A stretch of DNA of 64,000 bases from Sabulicella rubraurantiaca (GCF_017355885.1 NZ_JAFEUU010000001.1:310001-374000); one strand, 5' to 3'; shown: positions 25,077-34,105, counted from the stretch's first letter. The notes: generated by a model from the sequence alone, not told the origin. A program made the numbers and translations.

Positions 25077-26281
25077 GCGCCCCCGCCGATCATGCGGCCC
25101 AGCACGGCCGGGATTCGCGAGACGAGACCGAGCCGCTCCACATCCGCGCCGGCGTAGAGCGGCAGGCTCATCTCCGGCACGCCGCGCCCGGATACCTCAA
25201 GGCGACCGAGCTCCTGACCCTTCGCGACTGGCGCGGGCACGGGCGCGTCATATCGCAGCCGCGCCTGCATTCCATTGCGCCATCCCCGCGGCAGCGTCGC
25301 CACCACGTCGCGCCCGCCCACCAGCGGCACCGTGCGGCGCCCGCCGAGGTGCACCGGCACCTCCTCGATCGTGTCCTCGGCACGGAACAGCACGACGTTT
25401 TCGAACTCGCGGAAGCCCCATTCCAGGAGGCGCTCGCTCTCCTCGGCCCGCGCGCGCATCGTGGGCAGGCCGGAGACGACGAGGATCAGGCGTCGGTCGG
25501 CGCGCTTGGCGCTCGCGGTCAGGCCGTATCCCGCCTCCTCCGTGTGGCCGGTCTTCAGCCCGTCGCCGCCCGCGACGCGGCCCAGGATGGGGTTCCGGTT
25601 CTCCTGGGTAATGTTGTGCCAGCGGAAGGAGCGCTCGGAATACAGGCGGTAATGGTCCGGGAAGTCGAGGATGATGCGCCGCGCGAGCGTGGCGAGATCG
25701 CGCGGGGTCATCCGGTGCTCCGGGTCCGGCCAGCCGGTGCTGTTGCGGAAGTTCGAGCCGGTCAGGCCGATCTCCCGCGCCTGCTGGTTCATGAGGTCGG
25801 CGAAGGCGCGTTCGGAGCCTGCGATCGCCTCGGCGAAGACGACGCAGGCGTCGTTGCCAGACTGGATGATGACGCCGCGCGCCAGGTTCTCGACGCTCAC
25901 CGTGGTGTTCAGGTCGACGAACATCTTAGAGCCACCCATGCGCCAGGCTGCCTCGCTGACGGGCAGAAGCTGGTCCATGGCCAACCGGCCTTTGCGGATC
26001 ATGTCGAAGACCACGTACATGGTCATCAGCTTCGACATGGAGGCGGGGGGCATGGATTGCTCCGCCCCCTTCTCCAGCAGCGTCGCGCCGGTCTCGAAAT
26101 CAATCAGCAATGCGAAGCGTGCCGCCGTGTCCACCGGGCCGAGCGGCGAATTCGCAGGCGTGGTCGGCGGGGGCGCCGATCCGCGTGCGGCGGGGCGCTG
26201 CGGGCCGCCGCGTTGCTGCGCGAGGGCCGGCGCGGCAAGCGGCAGGGAGAAACCGGCGAGGAGGAGGCGGCGGGACGGCAT
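25073..26281 (-). CDS. dacC: D-alanyl-D-alanine carboxypeptidase (PBP5/6 family)
   Basis: 402-aa penicillin-binding protein. Signal peptide MPSRRLLLAGFSLPLAAPALAQ; catalytic SMSK (S81-K84), SGN (142-144) and KTG (244-246) motifs in the standard spacing; a C-terminal beta domain with QELGRLEVSGRGVPEMSLPLYAGADV. It trims pentapeptide stems of peptidoglycan in the periplasm. A Pro/Ala/Arg-rich linker (22-48) follows the signal. It lies between rlpA (22 bases) and tmk (overlap). The specific dacA/dacC name is by convention. Confidence 0.92.
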   Translation of the reverse strand: MPSRRLLLAGFSLPLAAPALAQQRGGPQRPAARGSAPPPTTPANSPLGPVDTAARFALLIDFETGATLLEKGAEQSMPPASMSKLMTMYVVFDMIRKGRLAMDQLLPVSEAAWRMGGSKMFVDLNTTVSVENLARGVIIQSGNDACVVFAEAIAGSERAFADLMNQQAREIGLTGSNFRNSTGWPDPEHRMTPRDLATLARRIILDFPDHYRLYSERSFRWHNITQENRNPILGRVAGGDGLKTGHTEEAGYGLTASAKRADRRLILVVSGLPTMRARAEESERLLEWGFREFENVVLFRAEDTIEEVPVHLGGRRTVPLVGGRDVVATLPRGWRNGMQARLRYDAPVPAPVAKGQELGRLEVSGRGVPEMSLPLYAGADVERLGLVSRIPAVLGRMIGGGA

Positions 26282-26303
26282 GGCGGAGGCTTACGCCGCC
26301 CGG

Positions 26304-27182
26304 CTACTCCACCACAAGTCGGAGATCTTGCTGACCCGCACGCAGGGCACGGGCGAAGGCCTCATCGGCTTCCGGCAGCGTGGCATAGGGGCCGCCGCGA
26401 ACGCGCCAGACCTGTTGCCGGCCCGGCAGGCCGAAGGGTTCTGCCCGCATGCCGAGGCGCGCAGCCTGGGTCCGGGCGAAATCGGCGCGGAAAAAGCTAC
26501 CAGCCTCGACCCACAGCCGGCCGGGCATGGGAACGCCCTGGGTGACCTGTTCGGGTAGGCGCTCTGGCGGCGAGGCCGTGGCGGCCGCTTCCGTGGCAAC
26601 GGCGGGGCGGATGGTCTCGGCGCGCGGCGCGGCCACGCGAGCGCCCTCCGGCGCGGCCAGGGATTCCCGCTCGACGCGGCCGACCGGCGCGGTGGCGATG
26701 GCCAAGGCGGGCGCATGCCCCTCCAGCCCGGATCCTGCGAGGCGGGAGGCGCCCTGGTCCGCCGTCACCCGCGCCTGGAACAGTCCGCGGGCCCCGAGGA
26801 GTTCCGCCGCGCGAGGCGACACGGCGATGACGCGCCCTGCCCGTTCCGGACCCCGGTCATGGACGCGCACGCGCAGGCTTCGCCCGTTTTCCAGGTTGGT
26901 GACGGTCACGATGGACGGCAGCGGCAGGGTGCGGTGGGCCGCCACCAGCGCGGTAGCGTCGTGCCGTTCGCCATTCGCGGTCAGCCCGGAGCGCCGCGGC
27001 ATGATCTCGGCGATTCCGGCTTGGTCGAGGCTCCAGTCCTCCCGTGGGTAGGACCACTGCCCGCCGAGGCTGTAGCCCTCGCCGACCACGTAGCGCGGAC
27101 GGGGCTCAGGCCCGGGCGGCGGCGTCCGGCCGCAGGAGGCCAGGAGCGCGAGTGCGGCGAGCCCCGCGATTCGGCGCCTCAT
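26304..27182 (-). CDS. rlpA: Septal ring lytic transglycosylase RlpA family lipoprotein
   Basis: 292-aa lipoprotein. Lipobox LLASC puts the lipidated Cys at about residue 17. The double-psi beta-barrel has LTANGERHDATALVAAHRTLPLP and RVRVHDRGP, keeping the acidic, His and Asp active-site residues of RlpA. A Pro/Ala linker follows, then a C-terminal SPOR domain (about 222-292: WVEAGSFFRADFARTQAARLG..WRVRGGPYATLPEAD) that binds denuded glycan at the septum. The ATG overlaps the mltB stop (ATGA). Confidence 0.92.
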   Translation of the reverse strand: MRRRIAGLAALALLASCGRTPPPGPEPRPRYVVGEGYSLGGQWSYPREDWSLDQAGIAEIMPRRSGLTANGERHDATALVAAHRTLPLPSIVTVTNLENGRSLRVRVHDRGPERAGRVIAVSPRAAELLGARGLFQARVTADQGASRLAGSGLEGHAPALAIATAPVGRVERESLAAPEGARVAAPRAETIRPAVATEAAATASPPERLPEQVTQGVPMPGRLWVEAGSFFRADFARTQAARLGMRAEPFGLPGRQQVWRVRGGPYATLPEADEAFARALRAGQQDLRLVVE

Positions 27183-28144
27183 CCCACGCGGTCCGCCAGC
27201 ATCCCTACCGCGGTCGCGTAGAAATTCGACGGATTGTAGCGCCGGATGGCCATGAAGTTGCGACCGACGATGAAGCTCTGCCCCTCGCCGCGCGAGTAGC
27301 CGGGAACCACCAAGGCCCACTCTCCTTCATATCCTGGCAGCAGGCTGCCATCCCATTGCCGTACCCCGACGCGCGCCCAGTCCACCATGGTCCGCATGGT
27401 GCGGTGGTCCAGCCCCTCGACGCTTAGGCTCTGCGGGACCGCGACCTCGAAGCCCCAGGGCTCGCCGTCTCGCCAGCCGGAGCGGGACAGGTAATTGGCA
27501 ATGGAGCCCAGCGCGTCGGCGCGGCTGTCCCAGATGTCCTTGCGACCGTCTCCATCGAAATCCACCGCAAGCCTCTCGAAGGAGGTCGGCATGAACTGCG
27601 GGTGTCCCATGGCGCCGGCATGGGAGCCGCGCATCCGCTCCACGCTGATGTTGCCGGCATCCAGGATGCGAAGGGCAGCAAGGAGCTCAGCACGGAAGAA
27701 GGCGGCGCGGCGGCCTTCCCAGGCCAGGGTCGCAAGCGCCTCGATCACGTTGAAATTGCCGGTGAAGCCCCCGTAGGAGGTCTCCATCCCCCAGATGCTC
27801 ACCACCGCGCGCGGATCCACCCTGAAGCGGGAATGGATGGCCTGGAGAAGGGCCCGGTTCTCCGCGAAGGCGCGGCGGCCATTCTCGATCCGCGTCGTTG
27901 AGAGGCGCGCGTCACGATACTGCGTCCAGGTCTGGGTGAATTCGGCCTGGCGGCGGTCCAGCTCCAGAACCCGGTCATTGGGACGGAGATTGGCAAAGGC
28001 GCGGTTGAGCGTCTGCTGCGAAACGCCGGCGCGCCGCGCCTCGGTGCGCACGCCCTCAAGGAAGGATGCAAAGGAGCCCTGGGCCAGGGCGGGGCTCGCC
28101 GCCGCCGCCAGGGGAAGGGCGGCCAGGGCACGTCGGGTCAACAT
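27179..28144 (-). CDS. mltB: Lytic murein transglycosylase B family
   Basis: 321-aa MltB-type transglycosylase. Signal peptide MLTRRALAALPLAAAASPALAQ; catalytic Glu in IWGMETSYGGFTGNFNVIEALATLAW; GAMGHPQFMPTSFERLAVDFDGDGRKDIWDS and a C-terminal RYNPSNFYATAVGML. No lipobox, so soluble periplasmic. The frame stays open far upstream on the minus strand, but that part is antisense to the MmgE gene; the signal peptide fixes the ATG at 28144. First gene of the cell-wall/replication block. Confidence 0.93.
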   Translation of the reverse strand: MLTRRALAALPLAAAASPALAQGSFASFLEGVRTEARRAGVSQQTLNRAFANLRPNDRVLELDRRQAEFTQTWTQYRDARLSTTRIENGRRAFAENRALLQAIHSRFRVDPRAVVSIWGMETSYGGFTGNFNVIEALATLAWEGRRAAFFRAELLAALRILDAGNISVERMRGSHAGAMGHPQFMPTSFERLAVDFDGDGRKDIWDSRADALGSIANYLSRSGWRDGEPWGFEVAVPQSLSVEGLDHRTMRTMVDWARVGVRQWDGSLLPGYEGEWALVVPGYSRGEGQSFIVGRNFMAIRRYNPSNFYATAVGMLADRVG

Positions 28145-28258
28145 GGGGCGACTTCCTGCCACGCTCCGGCGAGGGCGGCAACGGAACACTGCATGGCGCA
28201 CGTGTTGATCTCCGGGCAGGGCTGGCGCACCTTGCGCGGCGAACGGAGGAACCCGCCC

Positions 28259-29659
28259 ATGGTCGCGCTCACGCAACGTTTCGCCGCCTATGCTGCCGGC
28301 ATCGGCCACGCCGACCTCCCGGCCGAGGTGGAGGCGCGGACTCGCTTCCTGATCCTCGACCTCGCGGGAAATATGCTGCGGGGCCGGCACGATGCGGAGA
28401 GCAGTGCCCCTCTCCTCGCCGCGGCGCGCGCGATGGGGCTGATGCAGGGCCAGCACGCCGTGCTGGGCGAGGCCGCGCGCGTCTCGCCGCTCGGCGCCGC
28501 GTTGCTGAATGGCGCATTCGCCCATTCGTTGGATTTCGACGACACGCATGCGGCCGGGACGCTGCACCCGGGCGCCCCGGTCATCCCGGCGGCGCTGGCG
28601 GCGGCCGAGATCTCCGGCGCGAAGGGTGCGGATGTCATCGCCGCCGTGGTGGCAGGGTATGAGGTGACCAACCGCCTTTCCGTCGCCATGCCGGCGGGTG
28701 ACCACTACGACCGCGGCTACCACCCCACCGCGACCTGCGGCGCCTTCGGCGCGGCCGCCGCGGCGGGGCGCGTGCTCGGGCTTTCCGCCGCGCAGATCGA
28801 GGATGCGCTGGGCATCGCCCTGTCCCAGGCGGCCGGATCGTTGCAGTTCCTGGCCAATGGCGCCTGGACCAAGCGCTTCCAGGTGGGTTGGGCCTCGATG
28901 GCCGGGCTGGCCGCGGCTCTGACGGCGCGCGAAGGCTTCCGCGGCGCCGCCGAGGCGCTGGAGGGCAAGGCCGGCTTCCTGCGCGCCTACGCCCCGAACC
29001 CCACCCCGGAGCGCGCGTTGCGCGGCCTCGGCGAGGAGTACGAGCTGATGGAGACGGCGGTGAAGCCGTATCCGTCCTGCCGCTACGGCCATGCCTGCGT
29101 GGATGCCGCCCTGGCGCTGCGCGCCGAGCACGGGCTGAAGGCGGACGAAATCGAGTCCGTCACCATGGGCCTTCCCAACAAGGGCATGCTGCTGGTTGGC
29201 GCTCCGCTGGAATACAAGCAGCACCCTAAGAACGTAGTGGACGGCCAGTTCTCCGGTCCATTCGTCGTGTCCTGCGCCCTGGCGCACGGGCATTTCGGCT
29301 GGGACAGCTATGCGCGCATGGATGAGGCCGAGCTTCGCACCCTGATGCCCAAGGTCACGACCGAGGAAGATCCGGAGGTGCAGGCCGAGTTCCCGGCAAA
29401 TATGTCCGGCAAGCTGACGGTCCGGGCCCGCGGCCAAGTCTTCACCAAGTTCGTGAAGGTGCCGAAGGGCGAGCCGTCGAACTTCCTGACGGAGGAGGAG
29501 CTTCGCGCGAAGTTCCATGGCCTCGCGGATGCCGTGCTCGGGCATGAGCGCGCGGTACAGCTGGCCGATGCGATCCTGACCCTCGCCACCGCGCCAGATG
29601 TGCATGCGATGCTGCGCCTGGGCGCGCCGTTGCAGCCCGTCCGCCTCGCGGGGGAGTAA
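28259..29659 (+). CDS. MmgE/PrpD family protein
   Basis: 466-aa member of the family that includes 2-methylcitrate dehydratase PrpD and cis-aconitate decarboxylase. Landmarks: FAHSLDFDDTHAAGTLHPGAPVIPAALA, GYEVTNRLS, GYHPTATCGAFGAAAAAGRVLGLS and KPYPSCRYGHACVDAAL. No prpB/prpC neighbours exist, so a methylcitrate role is not supported; stand-alone members act on various hydroxy acids. ATG 28259 with GGAGGA 9 bases upstream was preferred to a start at 28193. Confidence 0.88.
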   Translation: MVALTQRFAAYAAGIGHADLPAEVEARTRFLILDLAGNMLRGRHDAESSAPLLAAARAMGLMQGQHAVLGEAARVSPLGAALLNGAFAHSLDFDDTHAAGTLHPGAPVIPAALAAAEISGAKGADVIAAVVAGYEVTNRLSVAMPAGDHYDRGYHPTATCGAFGAAAAAGRVLGLSAAQIEDALGIALSQAAGSLQFLANGAWTKRFQVGWASMAGLAAALTAREGFRGAAEALEGKAGFLRAYAPNPTPERALRGLGEEYELMETAVKPYPSCRYGHACVDAALALRAEHGLKADEIESVTMGLPNKGMLLVGAPLEYKQHPKNVVDGQFSGPFVVSCALAHGHFGWDSYARMDEAELRTLMPKVTTEEDPEVQAEFPANMSGKLTVRARGQVFTKFVKVPKGEPSNFLTEEELRAKFHGLADAVLGHERAVQLADAILTLATAPDVHAMLRLGAPLQPVRLAGE

Positions 29660-29670
29660 GGGGCCTGGGC

Positions 29671-29689
29671 AGGACGCGCGCAGCGTCCT
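29671..29689. terminator. GC hairpin after the MmgE/PrpD gene, possible weak terminator
   Basis: AGGACGC-GCGCA-GCGTCCT is a perfect 7-base stem, 12 bases after the stop codon and 15 before the tRNA gene. There is no T-run, so it is not a classical intrinsic terminator; it could stabilise an mRNA 3' end or mark a Rho-dependent end. Confidence 0.35.
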
Positions 29690-29703
29690 AAGCCTTCGCG
29701 CCT

Positions 29704-29793
29704 GGGCAGGTGGCCGAGCGGTTTAAGGCACCGGTCTTGAAAACCGGCGTGGGTTCACGCCCACCGTGGGTTCGAATCCCACCCTGCCCGCCA
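29704..29793 (+). tRNA. tRNA-Ser (anticodon UGA)
   Basis: A full cloverleaf can be folded. Acceptor GGGCAGG pairs with CCTGCCC, discriminator G at 29790 and encoded CCA at 29791-29793. The anticodon stem CCGGT/ACCGG holds loop CT-TGA-AA, anticodon at 29738-29740, reading UCA serine codons. The long variable arm (GTGGG..CCCAC) is the class II feature of serine tRNAs, and the T arm is GTGGG-TTCGAAT-CCCAC. No duplicated 3' end is seen downstream, so no sign of an integrated element. Confidence 0.97.
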
Positions 29794-29821
29794 GACCGCT
29801 CTCGCCCGAGGCCCTTCCCCC

Positions 29822-30652
29822 ATGCGTCCCTTCGCCCTCGCCCTGATCCTGGCTCTTGCGGCGGGGCCAGCCTTTGCCCAGCCGGCCTCGTCCTGGGCGG
29901 CGCACCAGGGACCTTCAGCCGGTCCAGCGCGGGTGATCGGAACCACCTCACTCGGCTGCCTTGCGGGTGGGGAGGCGCTGCCCACGGAGGGGCCGGGCTG
30001 GCAGGCCGTGCGCCTGTCGCGCAACCGCAATTGGGGCCATCCCGAGACGATCCGCTCCATCCGCACCCTGGCGCGACGGGCGCGGAGCGTCGGGCTGCCG
30101 GATCTGTTGATCGGCGATGTCGCGCAGCCCCGTGGTGGCCCGCTTCCCTACGGCCACGCCAGCCATCAATCCGGGCTGGATTTCGATGTTTGGCTCGACG
30201 TCAACCCGCGCGCGCCTCTCTCCCGCGCGCAGCGTGAGGATTGGCCGGTCGCGTCGCTTGTCGTTCCGGATCAGTCCGGGGTGGACCCGAATCGCTTCAC
30301 GGCGGCCCATGCTAGGCTGATCCGGCTGGCGGCTGAGCTGCCCAACGTGGACCGGGTGCTGGTGAATCACGGCATCAAGCGTTCGCTCTGCGCCGTCCAT
30401 GGTGGAGAGACGTGGCTGCGACGGGTGCGGCCTTGGCGCGGACATGACAGCCACATGCATGTCCGCATGCGCTGCCCCGCAGGGAGCGCGGAATGCCAGG
30501 AGGCGCCACCCATTCCCGCCGGGGATGGCTGCGACGCCTCCCTGGACTGGTGGCTGAGCGATGAGGCGCGCCGTCCCCCTTCCCCGCCTCGTACACCCGG
30601 CCCGCCCCCTGCCCTGCCAGCTGCCTGCGGTCCCGTATTCCGCGCACGCTGA
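29822..30652 (+). CDS. mepA: Penicillin-insensitive murein endopeptidase
   Basis: 276-aa periplasmic zinc endopeptidase of the LAS (M74) group that cleaves D-Ala-mDAP cross-links. Signal peptide MRPFALALILALAAGPAFAQ; metal-binding YGHASHQSGLDFDVW (His and D120) and the second motif HDSHMHVRMRCP. Six or more Cys in the mature part suit disulfides. A Pro-rich C-terminal tail (SPPRTPGPPPALPAA) extends beyond the core. It lies 28 bases after tRNA-Ser. Confidence 0.92.
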   Translation: MRPFALALILALAAGPAFAQPASSWAAHQGPSAGPARVIGTTSLGCLAGGEALPTEGPGWQAVRLSRNRNWGHPETIRSIRTLARRARSVGLPDLLIGDVAQPRGGPLPYGHASHQSGLDFDVWLDVNPRAPLSRAQREDWPVASLVVPDQSGVDPNRFTAAHARLIRLAAELPNVDRVLVNHGIKRSLCAVHGGETWLRRVRPWRGHDSHMHVRMRCPAGSAECQEAPPIPAGDGCDASLDWWLSDEARRPPSPPRTPGPPPALPAACGPVFRAR

Positions 30653-30703
30653 GGCCGGGCGCGGCTTCCTCCCAGGACCGGACCGGGCTACGCCTGCCCG
30701 CGC

Positions 30704-31477
30704 ATGATCGACCCCGTCGCGCTCCAGATCGGACCCTTCGCCATTCGCTGGTATGCGCTGGCCTATATCGCCGGCATCATCATCGGCTGGCGCGTGGCGC
30801 GGCGCCTCGTGGAGGCTGAGCCGCGTGCAGCCACCGCCCAGCAGCTGGACGATTACGTGACCTGGGTCACAGTCGGTATCATCCTGGGTGGGCGTCTCGG
30901 CTACGTTCTGTTCTACCGTCCCGGCTACTACCTTCAGAACCCGTTGGAAGCGCTGGCGCTCTGGCAAGGCGGAATGAGCTTCCACGGCGGCGCGCTGGGC
31001 GTGATCATCGCGACCTGGATCTTCACCCGCCGCAACAAGCTGGACATGCTTCTCTTCACCGACCGGGTCACGGTGGTCGTGCCCATCGGCATCTTCTTTG
31101 GCCGGCTGGCGAATTTCGTAAATGGCGAGTTGTGGGGCCGGCCCTCCGACGTTCCATGGGCGATGGTGTTTCCGCATGACCCGCTCGGCGTTCCCCGCCA
31201 CCCCTCGCAGCTTTATCAGGCGGGGCTGGAAGGGCTTGCCCTGTCTGCCGTGCTCTGGGCGCTCTGGTTCACGCCCGGCATCCGTGCCCGGCGCGGCTTC
31301 CTGTCCGGCGCGATGGTGGCCGGATACGGCGTCGCGCGCTTGGTCGGTGAGATGTTCCGCGAGCCGGACGCGCATCTGGGCTTTCTCATCGGCGGCGCGA
31401 CCATGGGCCAGCTCTTGTCGATTCCCATGGTCGCGGTCGGGCTCTTCCTGATGCTCCGCGCGCGGCGTGTCGATTGA
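30704..31477 (+). CDS. lgt: Phosphatidylglycerol:prolipoprotein diacylglyceryl transferase
   Basis: 257-aa inner-membrane enzyme that adds diacylglyceryl to the lipobox Cys of prolipoproteins. Signature GRLANFVNGELWGRPSDVPWAMVFP and RHPSQLYQAGLEG, with the GGRLGYVLFY block and about seven hydrophobic segments. First gene of the coupled lgt-midA-pgeF-lipoprotein unit; its stop overlaps the next ATG. The last gene of the unit encodes a lipoprotein that Lgt would modify. Confidence 0.95.
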   Translation: MIDPVALQIGPFAIRWYALAYIAGIIIGWRVARRLVEAEPRAATAQQLDDYVTWVTVGIILGGRLGYVLFYRPGYYLQNPLEALALWQGGMSFHGGALGVIIATWIFTRRNKLDMLLFTDRVTVVVPIGIFFGRLANFVNGELWGRPSDVPWAMVFPHDPLGVPRHPSQLYQAGLEGLALSAVLWALWFTPGIRARRGFLSGAMVAGYGVARLVGEMFREPDAHLGFLIGGATMGQLLSIPMVAVGLFLMLRARRVD

Positions 31478-32448
31478 TGGAGCGGCTGGACGCATTCCTC
31501 GCCCGCGCCTCCGCGGCCTATTACGGCCATGGCGCCGGGATTGGCGCGGACTTCACCACTGCGCCGGAGATGACCCAGGCTTTCGGCGAGTGCCTTGGCC
31601 TTTGGTCCGCTCTTGCGTGGGAGGCGATGGGGCGGCCCGCGCGCGTGGTGTGGGCGGAATGCGGCCCCGGCCGCGGCACGCTGATCCAGGATGCCTTGCG
31701 CGCCGTCGGGCAGATGGTCCCCGCCTTCGCCTCGGCGGCCGAGATCCACTTGGTCGAGACCTCGCCGGTGCTGCGGGCCATGCAGAAGGGCCGCCTCGGG
31801 GCCCGCATCGCTGCCTTTCACGACCGGGTCGAGGATCTGCCGGGTGGTCCGCTGATCCTGCTGGGCAACGAGTTCCTGGACGCGCTTCCCATCCGCCAGT
31901 TCATCCGCCGCGGTCGCACCTGGATGGAACGCTGGGTCTCCGAGGGCCGCTTCATCGAACGCCCATCCGAGGAAGATTGGGGCGAGGCGGCGGAAGGCAG
32001 CGTGAAAGAACGCTGCGAACCGGCCCTTTCCATCGCTGCCCATCTTGGCGCACGGCTGTCGCGCGAGGGCGGCGTGGCGCTCTTCATCGATTACGGCCCA
32101 GCCGAAAGCGCGTTCGGGGACAGCCTCCAGGCGATGAAGGCTGGCAAGCCGTCCGACCCGCTCGCTGAGCCCGGGGCCGTGGACGTCACGGCCCACGTGG
32201 ACTTCGCCGCCTTCGCCGCGGCAGCGGTGGGCGCGAAGGCGCAAGGTCCAGTCCCCATGGGGCTGTTTCTCCAGCGGCTCGGCCTTGTCTCACGTTCCGC
32301 CATGCTGGCGCGTGCCGAGCCCTTCCATGCCCGCAACCTGCTCGGTGCGGCGCAGCGCCTCGTTGCGCCGGAGGGCATGGGGCGATTGTTCAAATCCTTG
32401 GCCCTGACTCACCCGGGCCTGCCACCCCTGGAGGGGTTCCACGAGTGA
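31477..32448 (+). CDS. MidA/NDUFAF7-family SAM-dependent methyltransferase
   Basis: 323-aa class I methyltransferase of the DUF185 family; the mitochondrial relative methylates an Arg of a complex I subunit. Landmarks: DFTTAPEMTQAFGECLG, WAECGPGRGTLIQDALR (SAM loop), LLGNEFLDALPIRQF and FIDYGPAES. The N-terminus is shorter than many members, since DFTTAPE falls at about residue 26. ATG 31477 overlaps the lgt stop (TGATG). Confidence 0.88.
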   Translation: MERLDAFLARASAAYYGHGAGIGADFTTAPEMTQAFGECLGLWSALAWEAMGRPARVVWAECGPGRGTLIQDALRAVGQMVPAFASAAEIHLVETSPVLRAMQKGRLGARIAAFHDRVEDLPGGPLILLGNEFLDALPIRQFIRRGRTWMERWVSEGRFIERPSEEDWGEAAEGSVKERCEPALSIAAHLGARLSREGGVALFIDYGPAESAFGDSLQAMKAGKPSDPLAEPGAVDVTAHVDFAAFAAAAVGAKAQGPVPMGLFLQRLGLVSRSAMLARAEPFHARNLLGAAQRLVAPEGMGRLFKSLALTHPGLPPLEGFHE

Positions 32449-33176
32449 CACTCGAGTTCCTGACCCATCCCTCTCTTTCCAGCTTCTCTCATGGGTTTTT
32501 CACCCGACGCGGCGGGGTTTCCACGGGTGCCTATGCCAGTCTCAATTGTGGTCTCCGAAGCGAGGATGACCCGGCGGCGGTCAGGGAGAACCGGGAAAGG
32601 GTGCGCGTCGCCCTCGGGGCCGGTGCGCTGAGGGCGCTGCGCCAAGTCCATGGCGCTCGCGCCGTGGATGCCGCATCAGGCTGGGACGTGGTGCCCGAAG
32701 CCGACGCGATGGTTTGCGCCGAGCCGGATGTGGCGCTTGGCGTCATAACAGCCGATTGCGCGCCGGTTCTGCTCGCGGACCCGGAGGCGCGGGTGGTTGG
32801 TGCCGCCCATGCCGGCTGGCGCGGTGCCGTGGGCGGCATCCTGGAGGCCACCTTGGCCGCCATGGAGGAACTTGGCGCCCAGCGCGCCCGCATCCGCGCC
32901 GTGGTCGGCCCCTGCATCGCTCAGCCCTCCTACGAGGTGGGGCGCGACGTGTACCAGGCAGTCGGAAGCCTCGAATTCCTCGCTTCCGGCCGCGATGCGG
33001 ACCATTGGCAGTTCGATCTGGCGGGATACTGCGCGTCGCGCCTCGCCGGCATCGCGGACGTGGCGCTGATGGGAATGGACACGCTGACCGACGAGGCGCG
33101 GTTCTTCTCGCATCGCCGCCGGACCCTGGCGGGTGGCGGGCCGCTCGGCCACCAGATCTCGGCGATCATGGCATGA
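32445..33176 (+). CDS. pgeF: Peptidoglycan editing factor/purine nucleoside phosphorylase (laccase-domain, YfiH family)
   Basis: 243-aa protein of the multicopper-polyphenol-oxidase-like (DUF152) family. Conserved blocks: RQVHGARAVD, ITADCAPVLL, AAHAGWRGAVGG, GPCIAQPSYEV and ARFFSHRR, which supply the Zn-binding His and Cys. E. coli homologue PgeF prevents misincorporation of L-Ser in peptidoglycan stems; relatives phosphorolyse purine nucleosides. GTG start at 32445 overlaps the midA stop (GTGA). Confidence 0.9.
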   Translation: MTLEFLTHPSLSSFSHGFFTRRGGVSTGAYASLNCGLRSEDDPAAVRENRERVRVALGAGALRALRQVHGARAVDAASGWDVVPEADAMVCAEPDVALGVITADCAPVLLADPEARVVGAAHAGWRGAVGGILEATLAAMEELGAQRARIRAVVGPCIAQPSYEVGRDVYQAVGSLEFLASGRDADHWQFDLAGYCASRLAGIADVALMGMDTLTDEARFFSHRRRTLAGGGPLGHQISAIMA

Positions 33177-34036
33177 GGCGCGCCTTTCTGCTGAGCGCGC
33201 TGGGCGTGCTGGCCGCCTGCGCCGATATTCCGCGCCCCCATCGCGGTCGGCCGGGCGGGCTGGCGCCGCGCCTGTCCGTCCCACTGGCCGTCCGCATCGC
33301 CGTGCCTCCTCCGCCTGAGGCGATGTTGAGCGATGCCGGAGCGCGGCTTGTCGCCGAGGAACTTGCTTCGGCCCTGCAAGCGCAGGACGTGCCGGCGGCG
33401 GCGACCGAAACACCGCTTCCACTGGATTGGCGGCTCATGGTGCGCGCGGAAGCATCGGGGGGTACGGTGCGGCCGCGCCTCATCGTCACCGATGCCGATG
33501 GGCGGGAGCAGGGCGCCGTCTCCACGACCCCGGTTCCTACGCGCGATTGGGCCGCGGAGGACACCGCTACCCTTCGCGCGATCGCGGCCCAGGGTGCCCC
33601 CCGGGTGACCCAGATCCTCCTCGGCATCCAGGCGGCGCGAGCCAGCGCCACGCCGGACGCCATCGCAAGCGGACCGCCCCGTCTGCGCCTGATCCCGGTG
33701 CGGGGCGCACCGGGCGATGGCAACAACGCCCTGACCAACCGGGTGCGGGAGTTCCTGTCCTCCCGCGGCTATGTCGTGCAGGACGTGGCAGAGGGTGCGA
33801 ACCACGCCGTCACGGCCGAGGTCTCGGTGGTTCCCGGCACGCCCGGCAACCAGCGAGTGGAGATCCAGTGGATCGTCTCCCGCCGGGACGGGCACGAACT
33901 AGGACGGGTTCTTCAGTTGAATGAGGTCCGCGCCGGATCTCTCGACCGCTTCTGGGGCGATGTTGCCTATGCGGCCTCTCAGGAGGCTGCCGGCGGCATC
34001 CTGGAGATTATCCGCAATGCTTCGTCCCCCGGTTGA
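33173..34036 (+). CDS. Uncharacterised lipoprotein (287 aa)
   Basis: Predicted lipoprotein: MRRAFLLSALGVLAACADIPRP with lipobox LAAC. The mature part is about 270 residues of mixed alpha/beta character without a named domain. LRLIPVRGAPGDGNNALTNRVREFLSSRGYVVQD suggests a compact repeat-like half also hinted at by the N-terminal VRIAVPPPPEAMLSDAGARLV. The ATG overlaps the pgeF stop (ATGA), so it belongs to the lgt unit. Outer-membrane or periplasmic location is inferred. Confidence 0.75.
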   Translation: MRRAFLLSALGVLAACADIPRPHRGRPGGLAPRLSVPLAVRIAVPPPPEAMLSDAGARLVAEELASALQAQDVPAAATETPLPLDWRLMVRAEASGGTVRPRLIVTDADGREQGAVSTTPVPTRDWAAEDTATLRAIAAQGAPRVTQILLGIQAARASATPDAIASGPPRLRLIPVRGAPGDGNNALTNRVREFLSSRGYVVQDVAEGANHAVTAEVSVVPGTPGNQRVEIQWIVSRRDGHELGRVLQLNEVRAGSLDRFWGDVAYAASQEAAGGILEIIRNASSPG

Positions 34037-34105
34037 AGGCCCGGCGCGGCGCCTGTATCCGTCCGCCGTGCCGCCCGAGGCCCCGCAAGGAAAAGCGCCC
34101 ACCCG

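Noticed and set aside
27044-27427. Plus-strand ORFs opposite rlpA and mltB
   Set aside because: Arg/Pro/Gly-rich frames with no domain, opposite two well-supported cell-wall genes.
28145-29605. Very long open frame on the minus strand continuing upstream of mltB (808 codons in total)
   Set aside because: It is antisense to the well-supported MmgE/PrpD gene, has low-complexity His/Gly/Arg-rich composition, and the mltB signal peptide marks the true start.
29663-29710. Direct repeat GCCTGGGCAGG just before and at the 5' end of tRNA-Ser, considered as an attachment-site duplication
   Set aside because: It matches the 5' rather than the 3' end of the tRNA, is only 11 bases, and no integrase or foreign genes are adjacent.
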